The position numbers and the translations under genes are program-made. A stretch of DNA of 64,000 nt, from positions 5,127,484-5,191,483 of the forward strand of contig NZ_CP151099.1 of the NCBI RefSeq assembly GCF_038096175.1, written 5' to 3'. The notes beneath the pieces were generated by a model that was given only the letters and a program-made list of their open reading frames with translations, was not told the DNA's origin and made no database searches. Numbering within the stretch: the stretch's first letter is position 1; every line of letters begins with the position of its first letter. The DNA is from Nostoc sp. UHCC 0302. Its GTDB lineage: Bacteria > Cyanobacteriota > Cyanobacteriia > Cyanobacteriales > Nostocaceae. This document shows, in pieces, positions 9,431 to 18,665 of the stretch.

Positions 9431-9646
9431 CTAGCCAGCCGAAAGATTGGCAGTAATTATTGGACTATTTTCAATATCCTCTGTGCTTTCCTCTTGGCTG
9501 TTAAAATCACCAGGAAGAGGGTCTGGCTGGACATCTCTGCTAACTTCTTTTGGTTCAATAGGAGCCGCTTCATGCTCAATATCAAGAGAGCGAGGAGGTT
9601 CTTTAGCCTCAGTTAAATCGAAAAATGGATCTGGATCGGTAGTCAT
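9431..9646 (-). CDS. Small acidic protein of unknown function
   Basis: Seventy-one residues, very rich in Asp, Glu and Pro (starts MTTDPDPFFDLTEAKEPP), likely disordered, ending TANLSAG. It lies 141 bp upstream of the double-glycine peptide gene on the same strand, so the two may form a unit. The ribosome site is weak. A plus-strand frame overlaps it (9447-9656) but has a Ser/Gly-rich shadow-like composition. I cannot assign a function. Confidence 0.45.
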   Translation of the reverse strand: MTTDPDPFFDLTEAKEPPRSLDIEHEAAPIEPKEVSRDVQPDPLPGDFNSQEESTEDIENSPIITANLSAG

Positions 9647-9756
9647 GAATTTCTAAATAGTACAGCTTTCTTTAGTGTTGAATTTATGGCGATCGCAAAC
9701 ATCTTTCTAGAGAAAGAAACTAGACGTTGTGGTAGTATGGGAAGAATATAAAAACT

Positions 9757-9816
9757 ATGACATTGATTTTAGCTCTCGATTTTGGCGGAACGAAACTAGC
9801 GATGTCGAACGTTTGA
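9757..9816 (+). pseudogene. Broken N-terminus of a ROK-family sugar kinase
   Basis: Reading from the ATG at 9757 gives MTLILALDFGGTKLAMSNV and then TGA. The LALDFGGTKLA segment is the phosphate-binding start of ROK kinases/glucokinases (LALDIGGTK). Further stops follow in this frame and the rest of the kinase is not found downstream. A 79-codon frame (9729-9968) spans the same DNA in another register with no family resemblance. I infer a decayed or inserted fragment. Confidence 0.45.
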
Positions 9817-10042
9817 TAGCAGGATCTTATATGACACAAAATGCTAGAGAGATTTTGGAGAAAGAACCAATAAGACCAGGGCAGGTTTCCCGACTTGAGC
9901 GGACTACCCATTACAAAAGCACAAAGATTTGGCGGAGTTTGGTAAATTTTCTTAAAAATACACAGTAGCTCCTTATTTTCATAGTAGTTCTATTGAATTT
10001 GAGGTATATTTTAATAACAATTAAAATGACAGCGATAATTAT

Positions 10043-11473
10043 ATGATCTGCTGCCTCAATCCCGATTGCGCTAATCCTCAAAATCCTGATGAGGCAAACT
10101 TCTGTCTAAGTTGCGGGACAGGGTTGGTATCACTACTACGAAATCGTTACCGCATTATCAAACCACTTGGAAGAGGGGGATTTGCTTGCACCTATATTGC
10201 AGAGGATATAGACAAGCTGAATGAACAATGCGTTGTCAAGCAGCTTGTACGTTCTCAATTTTATAATGGTCGTGGTAGTGAGGCACAGAAAAAAGCGACT
10301 GAGTTGTTTGAGAGAGAAGCAAAACGCCTCCAAGAACTAGGGAAACATGATCAAATTCCCACTTTGTATGCCTACTTTAAAGAAGATGACTATCTGTATT
10401 TAGTGCAGGAGTTTATTGAAGGGCAAAATCTTTTGCAGGAATTAAACCAGCAAGGGATGTTTGATGAAATAAAGATTCGTCAACTTTTGAATGATTTGTT
10501 ACCTGTACTTGGGGCAATACATCAACAACAGGTGATTCATCGAGATATTAAGCCAGAAAATATCGTTCGCCGTCAATATGATGGTAAGTTGGTGCTAATT
10601 GATTTTGGTGTTGCAAAGCAAAAGACAGAATCAGTAAACGGTTCACCAGGAACAATCATCGGTTCTTTGGGATATGCACCAATTGAGCAAATTCAGGTAG
10701 GTGAAGCTTATCCAGCCAGCGATATCTACAGTTTGGGAATAACTTGCTTTCATATGCTGACAAATGTTGCTCCCTCACAACTGTGGATGAAACAAGGCTA
10801 TAGCTGGACTTCTAATTGGCGACAGCATTTGTCACAAGAGATAAGTGAGGAATTAGGGCTGATTATTGATAAGTTTTTGGTAGAAACCCATGAACAGCGT
10901 TATCAGTCAGTGCAAGCAGTATTACAAGACTTAAACTCTCTGCCTTCACAGATGAGTGTACCTCCCACAATAATTTCACCTCATTACATCTCGGCACCAC
11001 AGCCACAAACTCAGCCTTCAGGTAAGGGCAAAGAGCAGGCTTCACCACAACAGGTGAAAAACCAACATACTGCTAACCAGCAAGCGACTGTATACATACC
11101 GCCATTCTCCATTAAAGAATTATTACCCGGAGCAATAATCGCTGGTTCTGGTAGTTCATTCGTGGCGATCGCTCTTTTAAGTTTTATCAGCACGATCTGG
11201 CTTAGCTCTGGATTATGGCTAATAATTTTAGGGGTGTTGCTCTTTAGTCAATCTCGCTCGTTGTTTGAAAAAATTTATTTATTTATTATTGCCGTAATTA
11301 CAAACATCTTCATTGTAGTTGTATTCCAAAATCTCCGAATTGCTAATCCTCTGCAATCAGGCCCCAATGGAATACTGATTGTCGTATTGCTAGTCATTCT
11401 TGCTGGCTTACTATCATTTATTATTTTGGGTATTTCTCAACTAATGAACAAATTAATTTCGCAATACTTTTGA
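10043..11473 (+). CDS. Membrane Ser/Thr protein kinase with N-terminal zinc ribbon
   Basis: A Hanks-type kinase of 476 residues. Residues 1-25 form a small zinc ribbon (C4-x4-C9 and C21-x2-C24). The kinase domain follows: glycine loop LGRGGFACTY, ATP lysine K66, catalytic HRDIKPEN with D168, DFG at D187, and an activation-loop segment ending GYAPIEQ. After a Gln/Pro-rich linker, residues about 355-476 contain four hydrophobic helices, so the enzyme is membrane-anchored by its C-terminus. The next gene, 58 bp on, encodes a receptor-like binding protein. In cyanobacteria these two modules are often fused, so the pair probably forms a signalling unit. Confidence 0.93.
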   Translation: MICCLNPDCANPQNPDEANFCLSCGTGLVSLLRNRYRIIKPLGRGGFACTYIAEDIDKLNEQCVVKQLVRSQFYNGRGSEAQKKATELFEREAKRLQELGKHDQIPTLYAYFKEDDYLYLVQEFIEGQNLLQELNQQGMFDEIKIRQLLNDLLPVLGAIHQQQVIHRDIKPENIVRRQYDGKLVLIDFGVAKQKTESVNGSPGTIIGSLGYAPIEQIQVGEAYPASDIYSLGITCFHMLTNVAPSQLWMKQGYSWTSNWRQHLSQEISEELGLIIDKFLVETHEQRYQSVQAVLQDLNSLPSQMSVPPTIISPHYISAPQPQTQPSGKGKEQASPQQVKNQHTANQQATVYIPPFSIKELLPGAIIAGSGSSFVAIALLSFISTIWLSSGLWLIILGVLLFSQSRSLFEKIYLFIIAVITNIFIVVVFQNLRIANPLQSGPNGILIVVLLVILAGLLSFIILGISQLMNKLISQYF

Positions 11474-11531
11474 TTAATCAAGACGGGTATTTAAATTCAA
11501 GAATTAATTTAGTTAATTTGGGTAATAATTT

Positions 11532-12965
11532 ATGAATAATAAAAAAGAAAATATTAGGTTACTTGTTTCTCTGGGTATAGCAGGAGTAATGGTAGCAGGT
11601 ATTTTATTTATAGTAGGGAGATTTTCATCGAGTATTTCAAAAAATGCAATGTATGACCCACCTTCACCTTTACTACCAAATTCCCCTTTTCCGGAAGGAG
11701 TCAGTTTAGGTGCAAAAATTTTAGTGACGGCAGATAAAACTGCTGATAAAGAAGCAGGAGTACAAGCTTTTGCATCTAATGATTTTGCCACTGCTGTCAC
11801 TAAATTTCAATCATCTCTGCAAAGCAATCGTAATGACCCAGAATCATTAATTTATTTGAATAACGCCAAAATTGCTAAATCGCAAGTTTTAAAAGTTGCG
11901 GTTATAGCACCAATTGGTCTGACTTTAAATGAGGCGAAAGAGCTTTTACGCGGAGTGGCGCAAGCTCAAGATGAAGTTAATAATAGTGGTGGAATCAAGG
12001 GTTTACCGTTGGCAATTCAAATTGCCAGTGTTGATAAATTTGACAAGATAAAAGAGCTAGATGATCAATTTGTTAAAGACTCTAGCCTTGTAGCAGTCGT
12101 AGGATTTGGCCGCGACGAAAAAATTTATAACGATAAGGGTTTGGTCAGGATTTCTCCTGGAAGTCCAACAACGCAATCTCGACAAGACCAAACACAATCT
12201 GGACAGACAAGATACGTATTTTATGCAAGTCCAGATCGTGACAACTTTACTCAAGCTATTGCCGAATATATCGTTAAAAAAGAACGGCGAACAAATGTCG
12301 CTATTTGCTTAGATTCGGCACAAGCAGAAAGAAGTCAGGCAATTAAAAAACAATACGCTGATTTCATTGCTAAAGCTGGTGGCAAAGTTACGGACACAGA
12401 ATGCAATTTATCAGCTCAAAATTTTAGAGCCAGTGATTTTATCACTAAAGCCATAACTGATGGTGCAGAAGCCTTACTATTAAATCCTAGACCAGACAAA
12501 ATCGATGCAGCTATCGATGTGGCTAGAGAAAATAAAGGTAGGCTTGCTCTTTTTGGTTCCCAACAGATGTATGGCGAAAAACTTTTAAAGTTTGGGCAAG
12601 GAGATGTCAAAGGGATAGTACTGCCTGTACCTTGGCATCAGAATGCTAATAATAATGCTGGTGGAAACAATTCTTTTGGTGATAAAGCTATTAAACTTTG
12701 GGGCGGACAGGTAAGTCCACGAACTGCGATCGCTTATGATGCTATGCAAGTAATTATTGCTGGCTTAAAAGAGGGTATCACCCGCCAGAGTTTGCAAAAA
12801 GCGTTGTCCAATCCTAATTTTTCAGCAACAGGAGCAACCGGAAAAATTCAGTTTTCGCCATCAGGTCAACGCCAGGGTGGAGTCTTTTTAGTCAAAGTTG
12901 AGCCTTGTGAATCAAGCCAATCTTGTTCTTCTAGTACTGGCTACAATTTTGTACTGGTACAGTGA
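11532..12965 (+). CDS. Periplasmic-binding-protein type I receptor (Leu/Ile/Val-binding-like) with TPR-like segment
   Basis: A 477-residue protein with one N-terminal membrane helix (about 9-30), a TPR-like stretch (EAGVQAFASNDFATAVTKF, about 75-120) and a Peripla_BP_6 domain from about 125 to the end (VAVIAPIGLTLNEAKELLRG; ISPGSPTTQS). No ABC permease or ATPase gene is nearby. With the kinase just upstream it more likely senses a ligand for that kinase than feeds a transporter; this is an inference from gene pairing. Start ATG at 11532 follows AT-rich sequence with a weak ribosome site. Confidence 0.88.
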   Translation: MNNKKENIRLLVSLGIAGVMVAGILFIVGRFSSSISKNAMYDPPSPLLPNSPFPEGVSLGAKILVTADKTADKEAGVQAFASNDFATAVTKFQSSLQSNRNDPESLIYLNNAKIAKSQVLKVAVIAPIGLTLNEAKELLRGVAQAQDEVNNSGGIKGLPLAIQIASVDKFDKIKELDDQFVKDSSLVAVVGFGRDEKIYNDKGLVRISPGSPTTQSRQDQTQSGQTRYVFYASPDRDNFTQAIAEYIVKKERRTNVAICLDSAQAERSQAIKKQYADFIAKAGGKVTDTECNLSAQNFRASDFITKAITDGAEALLLNPRPDKIDAAIDVARENKGRLALFGSQQMYGEKLLKFGQGDVKGIVLPVPWHQNANNNAGGNNSFGDKAIKLWGGQVSPRTAIAYDAMQVIIAGLKEGITRQSLQKALSNPNFSATGATGKIQFSPSGQRQGGVFLVKVEPCESSQSCSSSTGYNFVLVQ

Positions 12966-13031
12966 AATAGCGATTTTGGTAGTTTATAGAGTCGGCATTG
13001 CCCGCCCAACGCAGTGGCTACCCTTGGTAAG

Positions 13032-13186
13032 CTACGGTGTATACACAAGTCTAAAATAGCTGATTAACCAAGTTTTTACCCCACCCTAACCCTCCCCTTG
13101 CAAAGGGGAGGGAACTAGATTTCTTGTTTCCCACCAATGCATCGGGGGGATTAAGGGGGGTAATTTGATTTGTGTATACACGGTAG
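13032..13186. repeat. MITE-like element with 16-bp imperfect terminal inverted repeats
   Basis: The ends are CTACGGTGTATACACA (13032-13047) and TGTGTATACACGGTAG (13171-13186), inverse of each other at 15 of 16 positions. The 155-bp interior carries CCTAACCCTCCCCTTGCAAA and GGGGGATTAAGGGGGG modules that recur near 25345-25545 and 34325-34357. No coding capacity. Confidence 0.65.
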
Positions 13187-13260
13187 CCGATGCTTTGGGG
13201 AGGGTGCGCGACAGCGCGGGTGGGGTGTATTTCATGTGCCTGGCAATTGCTATAACTTTA

Positions 13261-14370
13261 CTAAATCAAAACTAAATTATCCCGATGAATTACGGTTTCA
13301 GCACCGTCATAACCTAGAATTGTAGGAATTTCTCGCGAATGACGCCCGCGAATTTTTTGCAGTTCATCGCTGCTGTAATTTACAACTCCTCTGGCGATTT
13401 CTTCACCCTTGATATCACACAATTGCACAGCATCTTGTGTGTCAAAGTCTCCTTCTACTGCTTTAATTCCAGCCGCCAATAAGGATTTTCCCGCTAGAGA
13501 AATTGCCGCGATCGCACCTTCATCCAAATATAATTTACCAGCTGGTACAAGACCGTAAGCTATCCAACGTTTACGGGCAGAAGTCGGTTCTGGTTGCGCC
13601 TCAAAGTGTGTACCTATAGGTTCACCTTGGATAATTTTTTCTATATTGCGCGGAAATCGCCCTTGGGTAATTACAGTCCGCACACCAGCCGCGATCGCAA
13701 TTCTCGCCGCAGAAATTTTGGTCACCATCCCACCAGTACCCCATTGAGAGCCTTGAGAGCCTGTTTGTATCTGCAATTGAGCTAATTCTTTAATACTACT
13801 AACCAAAGCGATCGGTTGGGCATCCGGTACAGAACGCGGATCTGCTGAGTACAATCTATCTACATCTGTGAGCAAAAATAGCCAATCTGCTTCTACTAAA
13901 CTGGCAACCAATGCCGAAAGGGTATCATTATCACCAAATTTCAATTCTTCAACTGCTACCGTATCATTTTCATTCACTACGGGAATTACCCCCAATCCCA
14001 GGAGTTCCCGAAAGGTGTTGTAAACATTGAGATAGCGGCTGCGTTGTACCAAGTCGCTGCGAGTTAGCAATACTTGAGCAATTGGCTGTTGTAAGGTAGT
14101 AAATAAATCATCATATACGCGCATTAATCTGCCTTGTCCAACTGCTGCGACTGCCTGTTTGAGCGCGATCGCTTTGGGGCGTTCGGTTAGACCCAACCGC
14201 GCACAACCTACCCCCACAGCACCAGAGGAAACCAAAATCACTCGATGCCCCTGGCGTCTTAAATAACAAAGTGTTTCCACTAAAGTAGCAATGGTAGACA
14301 GTGCTAATTGTCCTGTTTCTGGTTGAGTCAGGCTAGAAGTACCGATTTTAACAACAATTGTTTTGGGCAT
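13261..14370 (-). CDS. proB: Glutamate 5-kinase
   Basis: Phosphorylates glutamate to gamma-glutamyl phosphate, the first step of proline synthesis, in the cytoplasm. The 369-residue protein has the amino-acid-kinase domain ([12 protein letters not shown] at the start; [39 protein letters not shown]) and a C-terminal PUA domain (from about 275), the usual long form of ProB. The start at 14370 gives the standard N-terminus. It lies downstream of the YqeG phosphatase gene on the same strand, separated by 258 bp of repeats, so it is probably transcribed separately. Confidence 0.97.
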   Translation of the reverse strand: MPKTIVVKIGTSSLTQPETGQLALSTIATLVETLCYLRRQGHRVILVSSGAVGVGCARLGLTERPKAIALKQAVAAVGQGRLMRVYDDLFTTLQQPIAQVLLTRSDLVQRSRYLNVYNTFRELLGLGVIPVVNENDTVAVEELKFGDNDTLSALVASLVEADWLFLLTDVDRLYSADPRSVPDAQPIALVSSIKELAQLQIQTGSQGSQWGTGGMVTKISAARIAIAAGVRTVITQGRFPRNIEKIIQGEPIGTHFEAQPEPTSARKRWIAYGLVPAGKLYLDEGAIAAISLAGKSLLAAGIKAVEGDFDTQDAVQLCDIKGEEIARGVVNYSSDELQKIRGRHSREIPTILGYDGAETVIHRDNLVLI

Positions 14371-14381
14371 CTAAAAAGCTA

Positions 14382-14494
14382 GAAGTTATGAATTAGGAGT
14401 TAGGAGTTAAATTGAATTCATAACTCATAACTTCTAACTCCTAACTCAATTTGTAAAGCGCCAGTCCCTCTATAAGTGAAGGCTGACGCTTTAC
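14382..14494. repeat. Repeat-derived hairpins between yqeG and proB
   Basis: A loose inverted pair of GAATTAGGAGTTAGGAGTTA-type sequence (14389-14450) is followed by a hairpin with stem GTAAAGCGCCAG (14453-14464) and CTGACGCTTTAC (14483-14494), paired at 11 of 12 positions. It may end transcripts from the upstream gene, but there is no clear T run on the minus strand. Confidence 0.55.
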
Positions 14495-14628
14495 GGGTTT
14501 ATATTTATCTGTTATGAGTTAAGGTCTTTTTTTGCTGACCCCATGTTATTAACACTTATAATCCCCGATTTTTTCGCTTGGGTAAGTTTTTTTAATCATT
14601 TCTTTAGATTTACTTTCCTGATGATTTG

Positions 14629-15168
14629 TCAAGGTTTGTGAATTTTTGTTTTTTTAGGAGTAATAGAGGCTCCTAAAATTTCGGATATCCAGACTTCAAA
14701 GTTGCGTATTGGATGAGAACGGAGAGCAGCGTCTGGATGGACAATCGGTTCTACAAGGATTGTAAACATTCCCAAGCGATTACCTGCGATGACATCAGTA
14801 AATAAGCGATCGCCTACCATCCCCACTTGATGCACTGGTAAATTCATGGCTGTAAGTGCTGCTCTGATTTTGCGCCGCGAGGGCTTGGCTGCACCCAAGT
14901 AGTAAGGCAGGTTAAGAGAGCGGGCAATTCCACCAATTCGTGCTTCGCTTAGGTTATTACTCACCAAGCACAGTGCAACACAGGCACGAATTTGCTCCAC
15001 CCACTGTTGTAATTCTGGGGAAGCAACTCCCACTGTAAAAGGTACTAAGGTTTCATCTACATCTAAAACCAGCCCCTTCAGCCCATATTTTTGGATAATG
15101 TCTGGCGTTAGGTTCAACACTGAACCTTCTAAAATCAAGTCAGGCTGTAAGATATTGTTCCAAGTCAT
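14629..15168 (-). CDS. YqeG family HAD-IIIA phosphatase
   Basis: A 179-residue haloacid-dehalogenase-type phosphatase. Motif I is LVLDVDETLVPF (nucleophile and acid Asp), motif II is CLVSNNLSE, and motif III/IV is KPSRRKI...MVGDRLFTDVIAGNR. In the family this resembles YqeG and mitochondrial phosphatidylglycerophosphate phosphatase GEP4; the substrate here is not proven. ATG at 15168. It sits upstream of proB with a repeat-filled gap; the upstream side is bounded by remnants of broken genes. Confidence 0.9.
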   Translation of the reverse strand: MTWNNILQPDLILEGSVLNLTPDIIQKYGLKGLVLDVDETLVPFTVGVASPELQQWVEQIRACVALCLVSNNLSEARIGGIARSLNLPYYLGAAKPSRRKIRAALTAMNLPVHQVGMVGDRLFTDVIAGNRLGMFTILVEPIVHPDAALRSHPIRNFEVWISEILGASITPKKTKIHKP

Positions 15169-15371
15169 AGTCAGCAGTAATTGAGCTTTGGGTATTGGGC
15201 AAGGGGCATTAAGTATGAAGCATTAGTTATTAGTTATTCTCCCTTATCTCGCCGAACACTTTGAGATAAAATACCTAAATTTTTGTCTATCGTTTTAATG
15301 TAATAGTTATTCAAATCAATAATATACGTAATTTTCTTCTAACTTCAAAAACTTCCAAATATCCCCGGTTG

Positions 15372-15671
15372 TTACCGCGCCATAAATTTTACTAGCTTTG
15401 TTTCTTTCTTGTAGATGAAATAATTGTACTTTAGTCCTTTTTCTACATCTACATTAAAATCTGTTACCGAAAATAAACTAATTGGATAACTTCCCCTACG
15501 TTTAACTTCCAACAATATTGGTGTAATAATCATTTCTGAACGAGCTTTTTCAGTATTAATTGCTAAAGCTAGTTCAGCACGGCGTAAAAAAACCATCAAT
15601 TGAAAATGCCTGAAACCTTTGTGAAAACGTAATTCGTAATTACGAATTCCGCGTAGCGGTACTAGTTCCAC
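15372..15671 (-). pseudogene. Remnant resembling the cyanobacterial restriction-endonuclease-like protein family
   Basis: The 99-codon frame carries a core ([20 protein letters not shown], then [16 protein letters not shown]) that looks like the start of a cyanobacterial family resembling type I restriction R-subunit N-termini. Its first residues ([15 protein letters not shown]) derive from a repeat rather than from the family, and after FNVDVEKGL the frame departs and stops. I read it as a truncated copy. It could also be a short unrelated gene. Confidence 0.4.
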
Positions 15672-15680
15672 AGTTTCTTG

Positions 15681-15906
15681 TTAAGTATTTGTGAGTTTCT
15701 CGCTTGGCTGTAAAGGTTCTACATTGGCATATAAATCTATTTCTTTATCAATGCGGGTGTTGAATGACTTCTTCAATTTACTCAACTTCAAGTTCTATAA
15801 CTCATTTTCAGCACCCCAAAGTTCCACCACTTCTACATTCTATGAAGCGTTGTATGTTATAACCTCTTGGCTATCGGCAAGAGGTTTAGGTAGATTACGA
15901 TTATAA
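15681..15906 (-). pseudogene. Stop-interrupted open frame upstream of the restriction-like remnant
   Basis: In one minus-strand frame the sequence reads SQEVITYNAS-stop-NVEVVELWGAENEL-stop-NLKLSKLKKSFNTRIDKEID and continues to a stop at 15681-15683. The coding-like composition across two stops suggests a decayed gene, perhaps a DUF820/Uma2-like C-terminus, though I cannot confirm the family. Confidence 0.3.
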
Positions 15907-16021
15907 TTAAAAATTCCCAATTAAAAATTTTAAAATGTTACATTTTTATTTTTAATTTTGCGAAAAGTTGCGTGCGGGGGTTTCCCCCGTTGAGCAAACT
16001 TTTCAAGACGAATTTTTAATT

Positions 16022-16594
16022 TTATTCAACTTCATTAAAGAGATGTTCCTCTAACAGCGGTTGAACTTTACGAAACTCTTCTGGTGAAAGTAATTCAGGT
16101 GTACCTGCTTTTGTTATTCGTGCAAAAAACAACAGTGGATCAAGAGGCGTATAAATTGCATACTCCTGATCTTCGTGATAGAAGCTAGAGAGTAGCTGTA
16201 GTTGCTCTGGCTCTAAATCTGCCTCGTCGTCTTCGATTTCTAAGGTAAAAAGTTCTGACTCTTCAACTGGTGGTAAATCACCCGCAACCGTCAGAGCATA
16301 AGCTGTATTTTTTAGAATCAGGTTTTGCTCAGATAGTACAGCTTGGGCTGTGGTAAAAAGTTGATCAATGACGGCATCATCTTCTACTAGCAGAGCTTCT
16401 TCTTCTTCTTCCTCACCTTGCCAAGCAAAAATCTCTACAGGTGAGTCTACAGGAAGAAGTAAAACATATTCTTGCCCATCTACCTCAAGGGAATGCTCGA
16501 TATAACATTCGAGCGATCGCCCCTTTTCATCGGTTAAAGTGATGGAACCCGCATGAGCGTTATCATTTTCTTCAGGAAATTCAGAGGAAAACAT
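16022..16594 (-). CDS. DUF3727 domain protein
   Basis: A 190-residue very acidic protein of the DUF3727 family, found in cyanobacteria and chloroplasts, function unknown. The N-terminal half (SITLTDEKGRSLECYIEHS...YVLLLPVDSPVEIFAW) and C-terminal half (FYHEDQEYAIYTPLDPLLFFARI) look like a duplicated beta-rich unit joined by an Asp/Glu-rich linker. It follows ruvX by 141 bp on the same strand, an order I recall from other cyanobacteria, so the three genes GNAT-ruvX-DUF3727 may be one transcript. Confidence 0.88.
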   Translation of the reverse strand: MFSSEFPEENDNAHAGSITLTDEKGRSLECYIEHSLEVDGQEYVLLLPVDSPVEIFAWQGEEEEEEALLVEDDAVIDQLFTTAQAVLSEQNLILKNTAYALTVAGDLPPVEESELFTLEIEDDEADLEPEQLQLLSSFYHEDQEYAIYTPLDPLLFFARITKAGTPELLSPEEFRKVQPLLEEHLFNEVE

Positions 16595-16735
16595 AGCCGA
16601 GTTGTAAAACTTTAATAAATGTCAGCAAATGTGGTAATCGTTTAACTGTTGAATGACAGAAAATGTCAACCAAATAGCTTGAAACGTAGCTACAACTGCT
16701 GGGTAATCGTTTTCAGAATATCATGTAAAAAGGTA

Positions 16736-17212
16736 TCAATACTCAACAGCTACTACGCTAGGGTGTGAACCGGCACGTCTAATATCCAACCATTGTTGCA
16801 AAATCAAAGAGGCTGCTTTTCGGTCAATCAGACCTTTATTGCGTGATGGAGAACGATTCTCAGCTATTAGCAGTTGTTCTGCCTGAAATGAAGTTAATCG
16901 CTCATCCACATATTCCAGAGGCAGTTTCAGCGCTTTAGCAAGTCTTGTAGCAAACTTTTGGGTTTGACGTGCCTGAAATCCCAGGGAGCCATCCATTGAA
17001 TAAGGTAAGCCAATAATCAAGATTTGCACTTCGCGTTCATTAACTATTTGTCGTATTTGTTCAACATCTTGGTCAAAAGATGTGCGCTCAACTGTAGTGA
17101 TGCCTGTGGCAATCAAACCCGTGCGATCGCATCCTGCTACACCAATCCGCTTGCGACCCAAATCTAAACCCAATGCTGAGATAAACGACTTTTGCTGTTC
17201 TTGGGGTAACAC
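16736..17212 (-). CDS. ruvX: Putative Holliday junction resolvase / pre-16S rRNA nuclease (RuvX/YqgF)
   Basis: A 158-residue RNase-H-fold nuclease; E. coli YqgF matures 16S rRNA 5' ends. Visible motifs are ALGLDLGRKRIGVAGCD with the first catalytic Asp, LIIGLPYSMDGS, VDERLTSFQAEQLL and the terminal DRKAASLILQQWL. It starts with GTG at 17212, directly after the TAG of the acetyltransferase gene; AGGAG seven bases upstream, inside that gene's end, supports this start and indicates translational coupling. Confidence 0.93.
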   Translation of the reverse strand: MLPQEQQKSFISALGLDLGRKRIGVAGCDRTGLIATGITTVERTSFDQDVEQIRQIVNEREVQILIIGLPYSMDGSLGFQARQTQKFATRLAKALKLPLEYVDERLTSFQAEQLLIAENRSPSRNKGLIDRKAASLILQQWLDIRRAGSHPSVVAVEY

Positions 17213-18466
17213 CTACTTCTCCTGCTCTGCATCTGCTGACTCTGGCTGGCAAGATGCTTCCATACTTGTGTTTTTTCCCGAAAAGTTCAGAGGTTCTGAC
17301 TTGGCTGGCAATGGTCTATCTGATGGCGATTTTCCTGGTTGTAACCATGACATTCCACCTGGTACTGGTTTACGTGCTGGTTGTAGACCTTGCAGCATAT
17401 CAGTCCACTGAATTCCTTCTAAAGAGACGAATTTCGACTCCCGTAGCTTGTGCCATACCGAACGAGACATGATTAGCGTATGTTCTATACGTTTTGCCCC
17501 AATTCGCTCTAAATACTCTTCTCGTTCTGGCTGATAGTCTGAAGACGCTAGTTGCAAACCCTGCTGCGGAAAATCTTGAGCAATGCGAGCCAACTGAGAC
17601 AGTAATTCTGGATACAGCCAAGTGTAAGCTGGATGAACCGTCAGCGTTGCTACATGGGGAACTTCACCTTTGCGATCAAGTTGCACTTGAAAATGACCGA
17701 TCGCTGCTTTACGTTGGGGTTCAAACACGTAGCCACTCACTATTTCTGTTTTGGTTACCCACTGCTTGACGGCATCAGTTAACACGCCAAACAAACTCGT
17801 TTTGAAATCGCGAGTGTTGCGATCAAAAACCTGACGGACTAAAGGTGGCATTGATGCCGTATCTAGTTGATATAGTAGCTGGGCATCGGCGTTACTCACT
17901 GGTAAGAGATTGGGTAAGTCTGGCTCTCCTTGTGCCAACTCAGCCAGTAATTCCGCTTCAATTTCCCAATATGTCATTTCCGCCAAACGTTGAAATCCAT
18001 TTTGTCGGTACAGCGCCAGCGCCTCTTTGTCATTGACGTTGACTTCCAGTAACCAGGTGCGAGCTTCCAGAATCGATTCAAAACAATGGCGCAAAAGTTG
18101 CGAGCCGATTCCCTGCTTATCTGCACCCTGCTCTAGCATCACTCGATCAATTCGCCAAGTGCTGCGTGTTCGGTTAAACGGTGACACCTGAATCATCCCC
18201 AGCAGCATCCGTCCTTGCTCTGCTACATAGCCGCAAAAGCGGTACTGTAGCGGATTAGGAAACCAACTCAAAAATTTGAGTAATCCATACCAACGGCGTA
18301 ACCATTGCATTTGGCGTATGGCAAAACCTGATCCCTTGTGAGTTAGGGTTGCGAATGACTCTTGAGTTAAGCGCTCAATTCCGTCCAGATCCCGGTATTG
18401 GACTGGTCGGATGACAACGCTGAGATTTCGGGGAAGTATTGAGGTCATTTTGATTCGAGCCGCCAT
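17213..18466 (-). CDS. GNAT family N-acetyltransferase
   Basis: A 417-residue cyanobacterial protein with a GNAT domain in its first 180 residues (VVIRPVQYRDLDGIERLTQ; acetyl-CoA loop QGIGSQLLRHCFE; LALYRQNGFQRLA). A second, diverged half (about 195-355) resembles another GNAT-like unit without a clear CoA loop, and the last 60 residues are Pro/Ser-rich and probably disordered. The substrate is unknown. Its stop is immediately followed by the GTG of ruvX, so the genes are co-transcribed. Confidence 0.88.
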   Translation of the reverse strand: MAARIKMTSILPRNLSVVIRPVQYRDLDGIERLTQESFATLTHKGSGFAIRQMQWLRRWYGLLKFLSWFPNPLQYRFCGYVAEQGRMLLGMIQVSPFNRTRSTWRIDRVMLEQGADKQGIGSQLLRHCFESILEARTWLLEVNVNDKEALALYRQNGFQRLAEMTYWEIEAELLAELAQGEPDLPNLLPVSNADAQLLYQLDTASMPPLVRQVFDRNTRDFKTSLFGVLTDAVKQWVTKTEIVSGYVFEPQRKAAIGHFQVQLDRKGEVPHVATLTVHPAYTWLYPELLSQLARIAQDFPQQGLQLASSDYQPEREEYLERIGAKRIEHTLIMSRSVWHKLRESKFVSLEGIQWTDMLQGLQPARKPVPGGMSWLQPGKSPSDRPLPAKSEPLNFSGKNTSMEASCQPESADAEQEK

Positions 18467-18665
18467 TTCGCCTTAACTAAATTGCTCTCGGTGAGATACT
18501 GCTGCAATAATCTTAACGGCTTTCCGCTTCCGGCTATTGCGCCAAAAGAGTGATTTTCGTAACTAATATACTTATAAAAACGCAGAAAAAGCAGACCTTG
18601 TGAGAACACCACTGGCGTTTACCCAACAATATCTGCTTCTATCTTATTTTAATTTTGTTTAAATT

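Noticed and set aside
9447-9656. Plus-strand 69-codon frame opposite the small acidic gene
   Set aside because: Ser/Gly-rich composition typical of the complement of a Pro/Glu-rich gene; no ribosome site.
9729-9968. 79-codon plus-strand frame
   Set aside because: Begins with GTG/ATG in AT-rich sequence and overlaps the ROK remnant in another register; no similarity to known proteins, so not called a gene.
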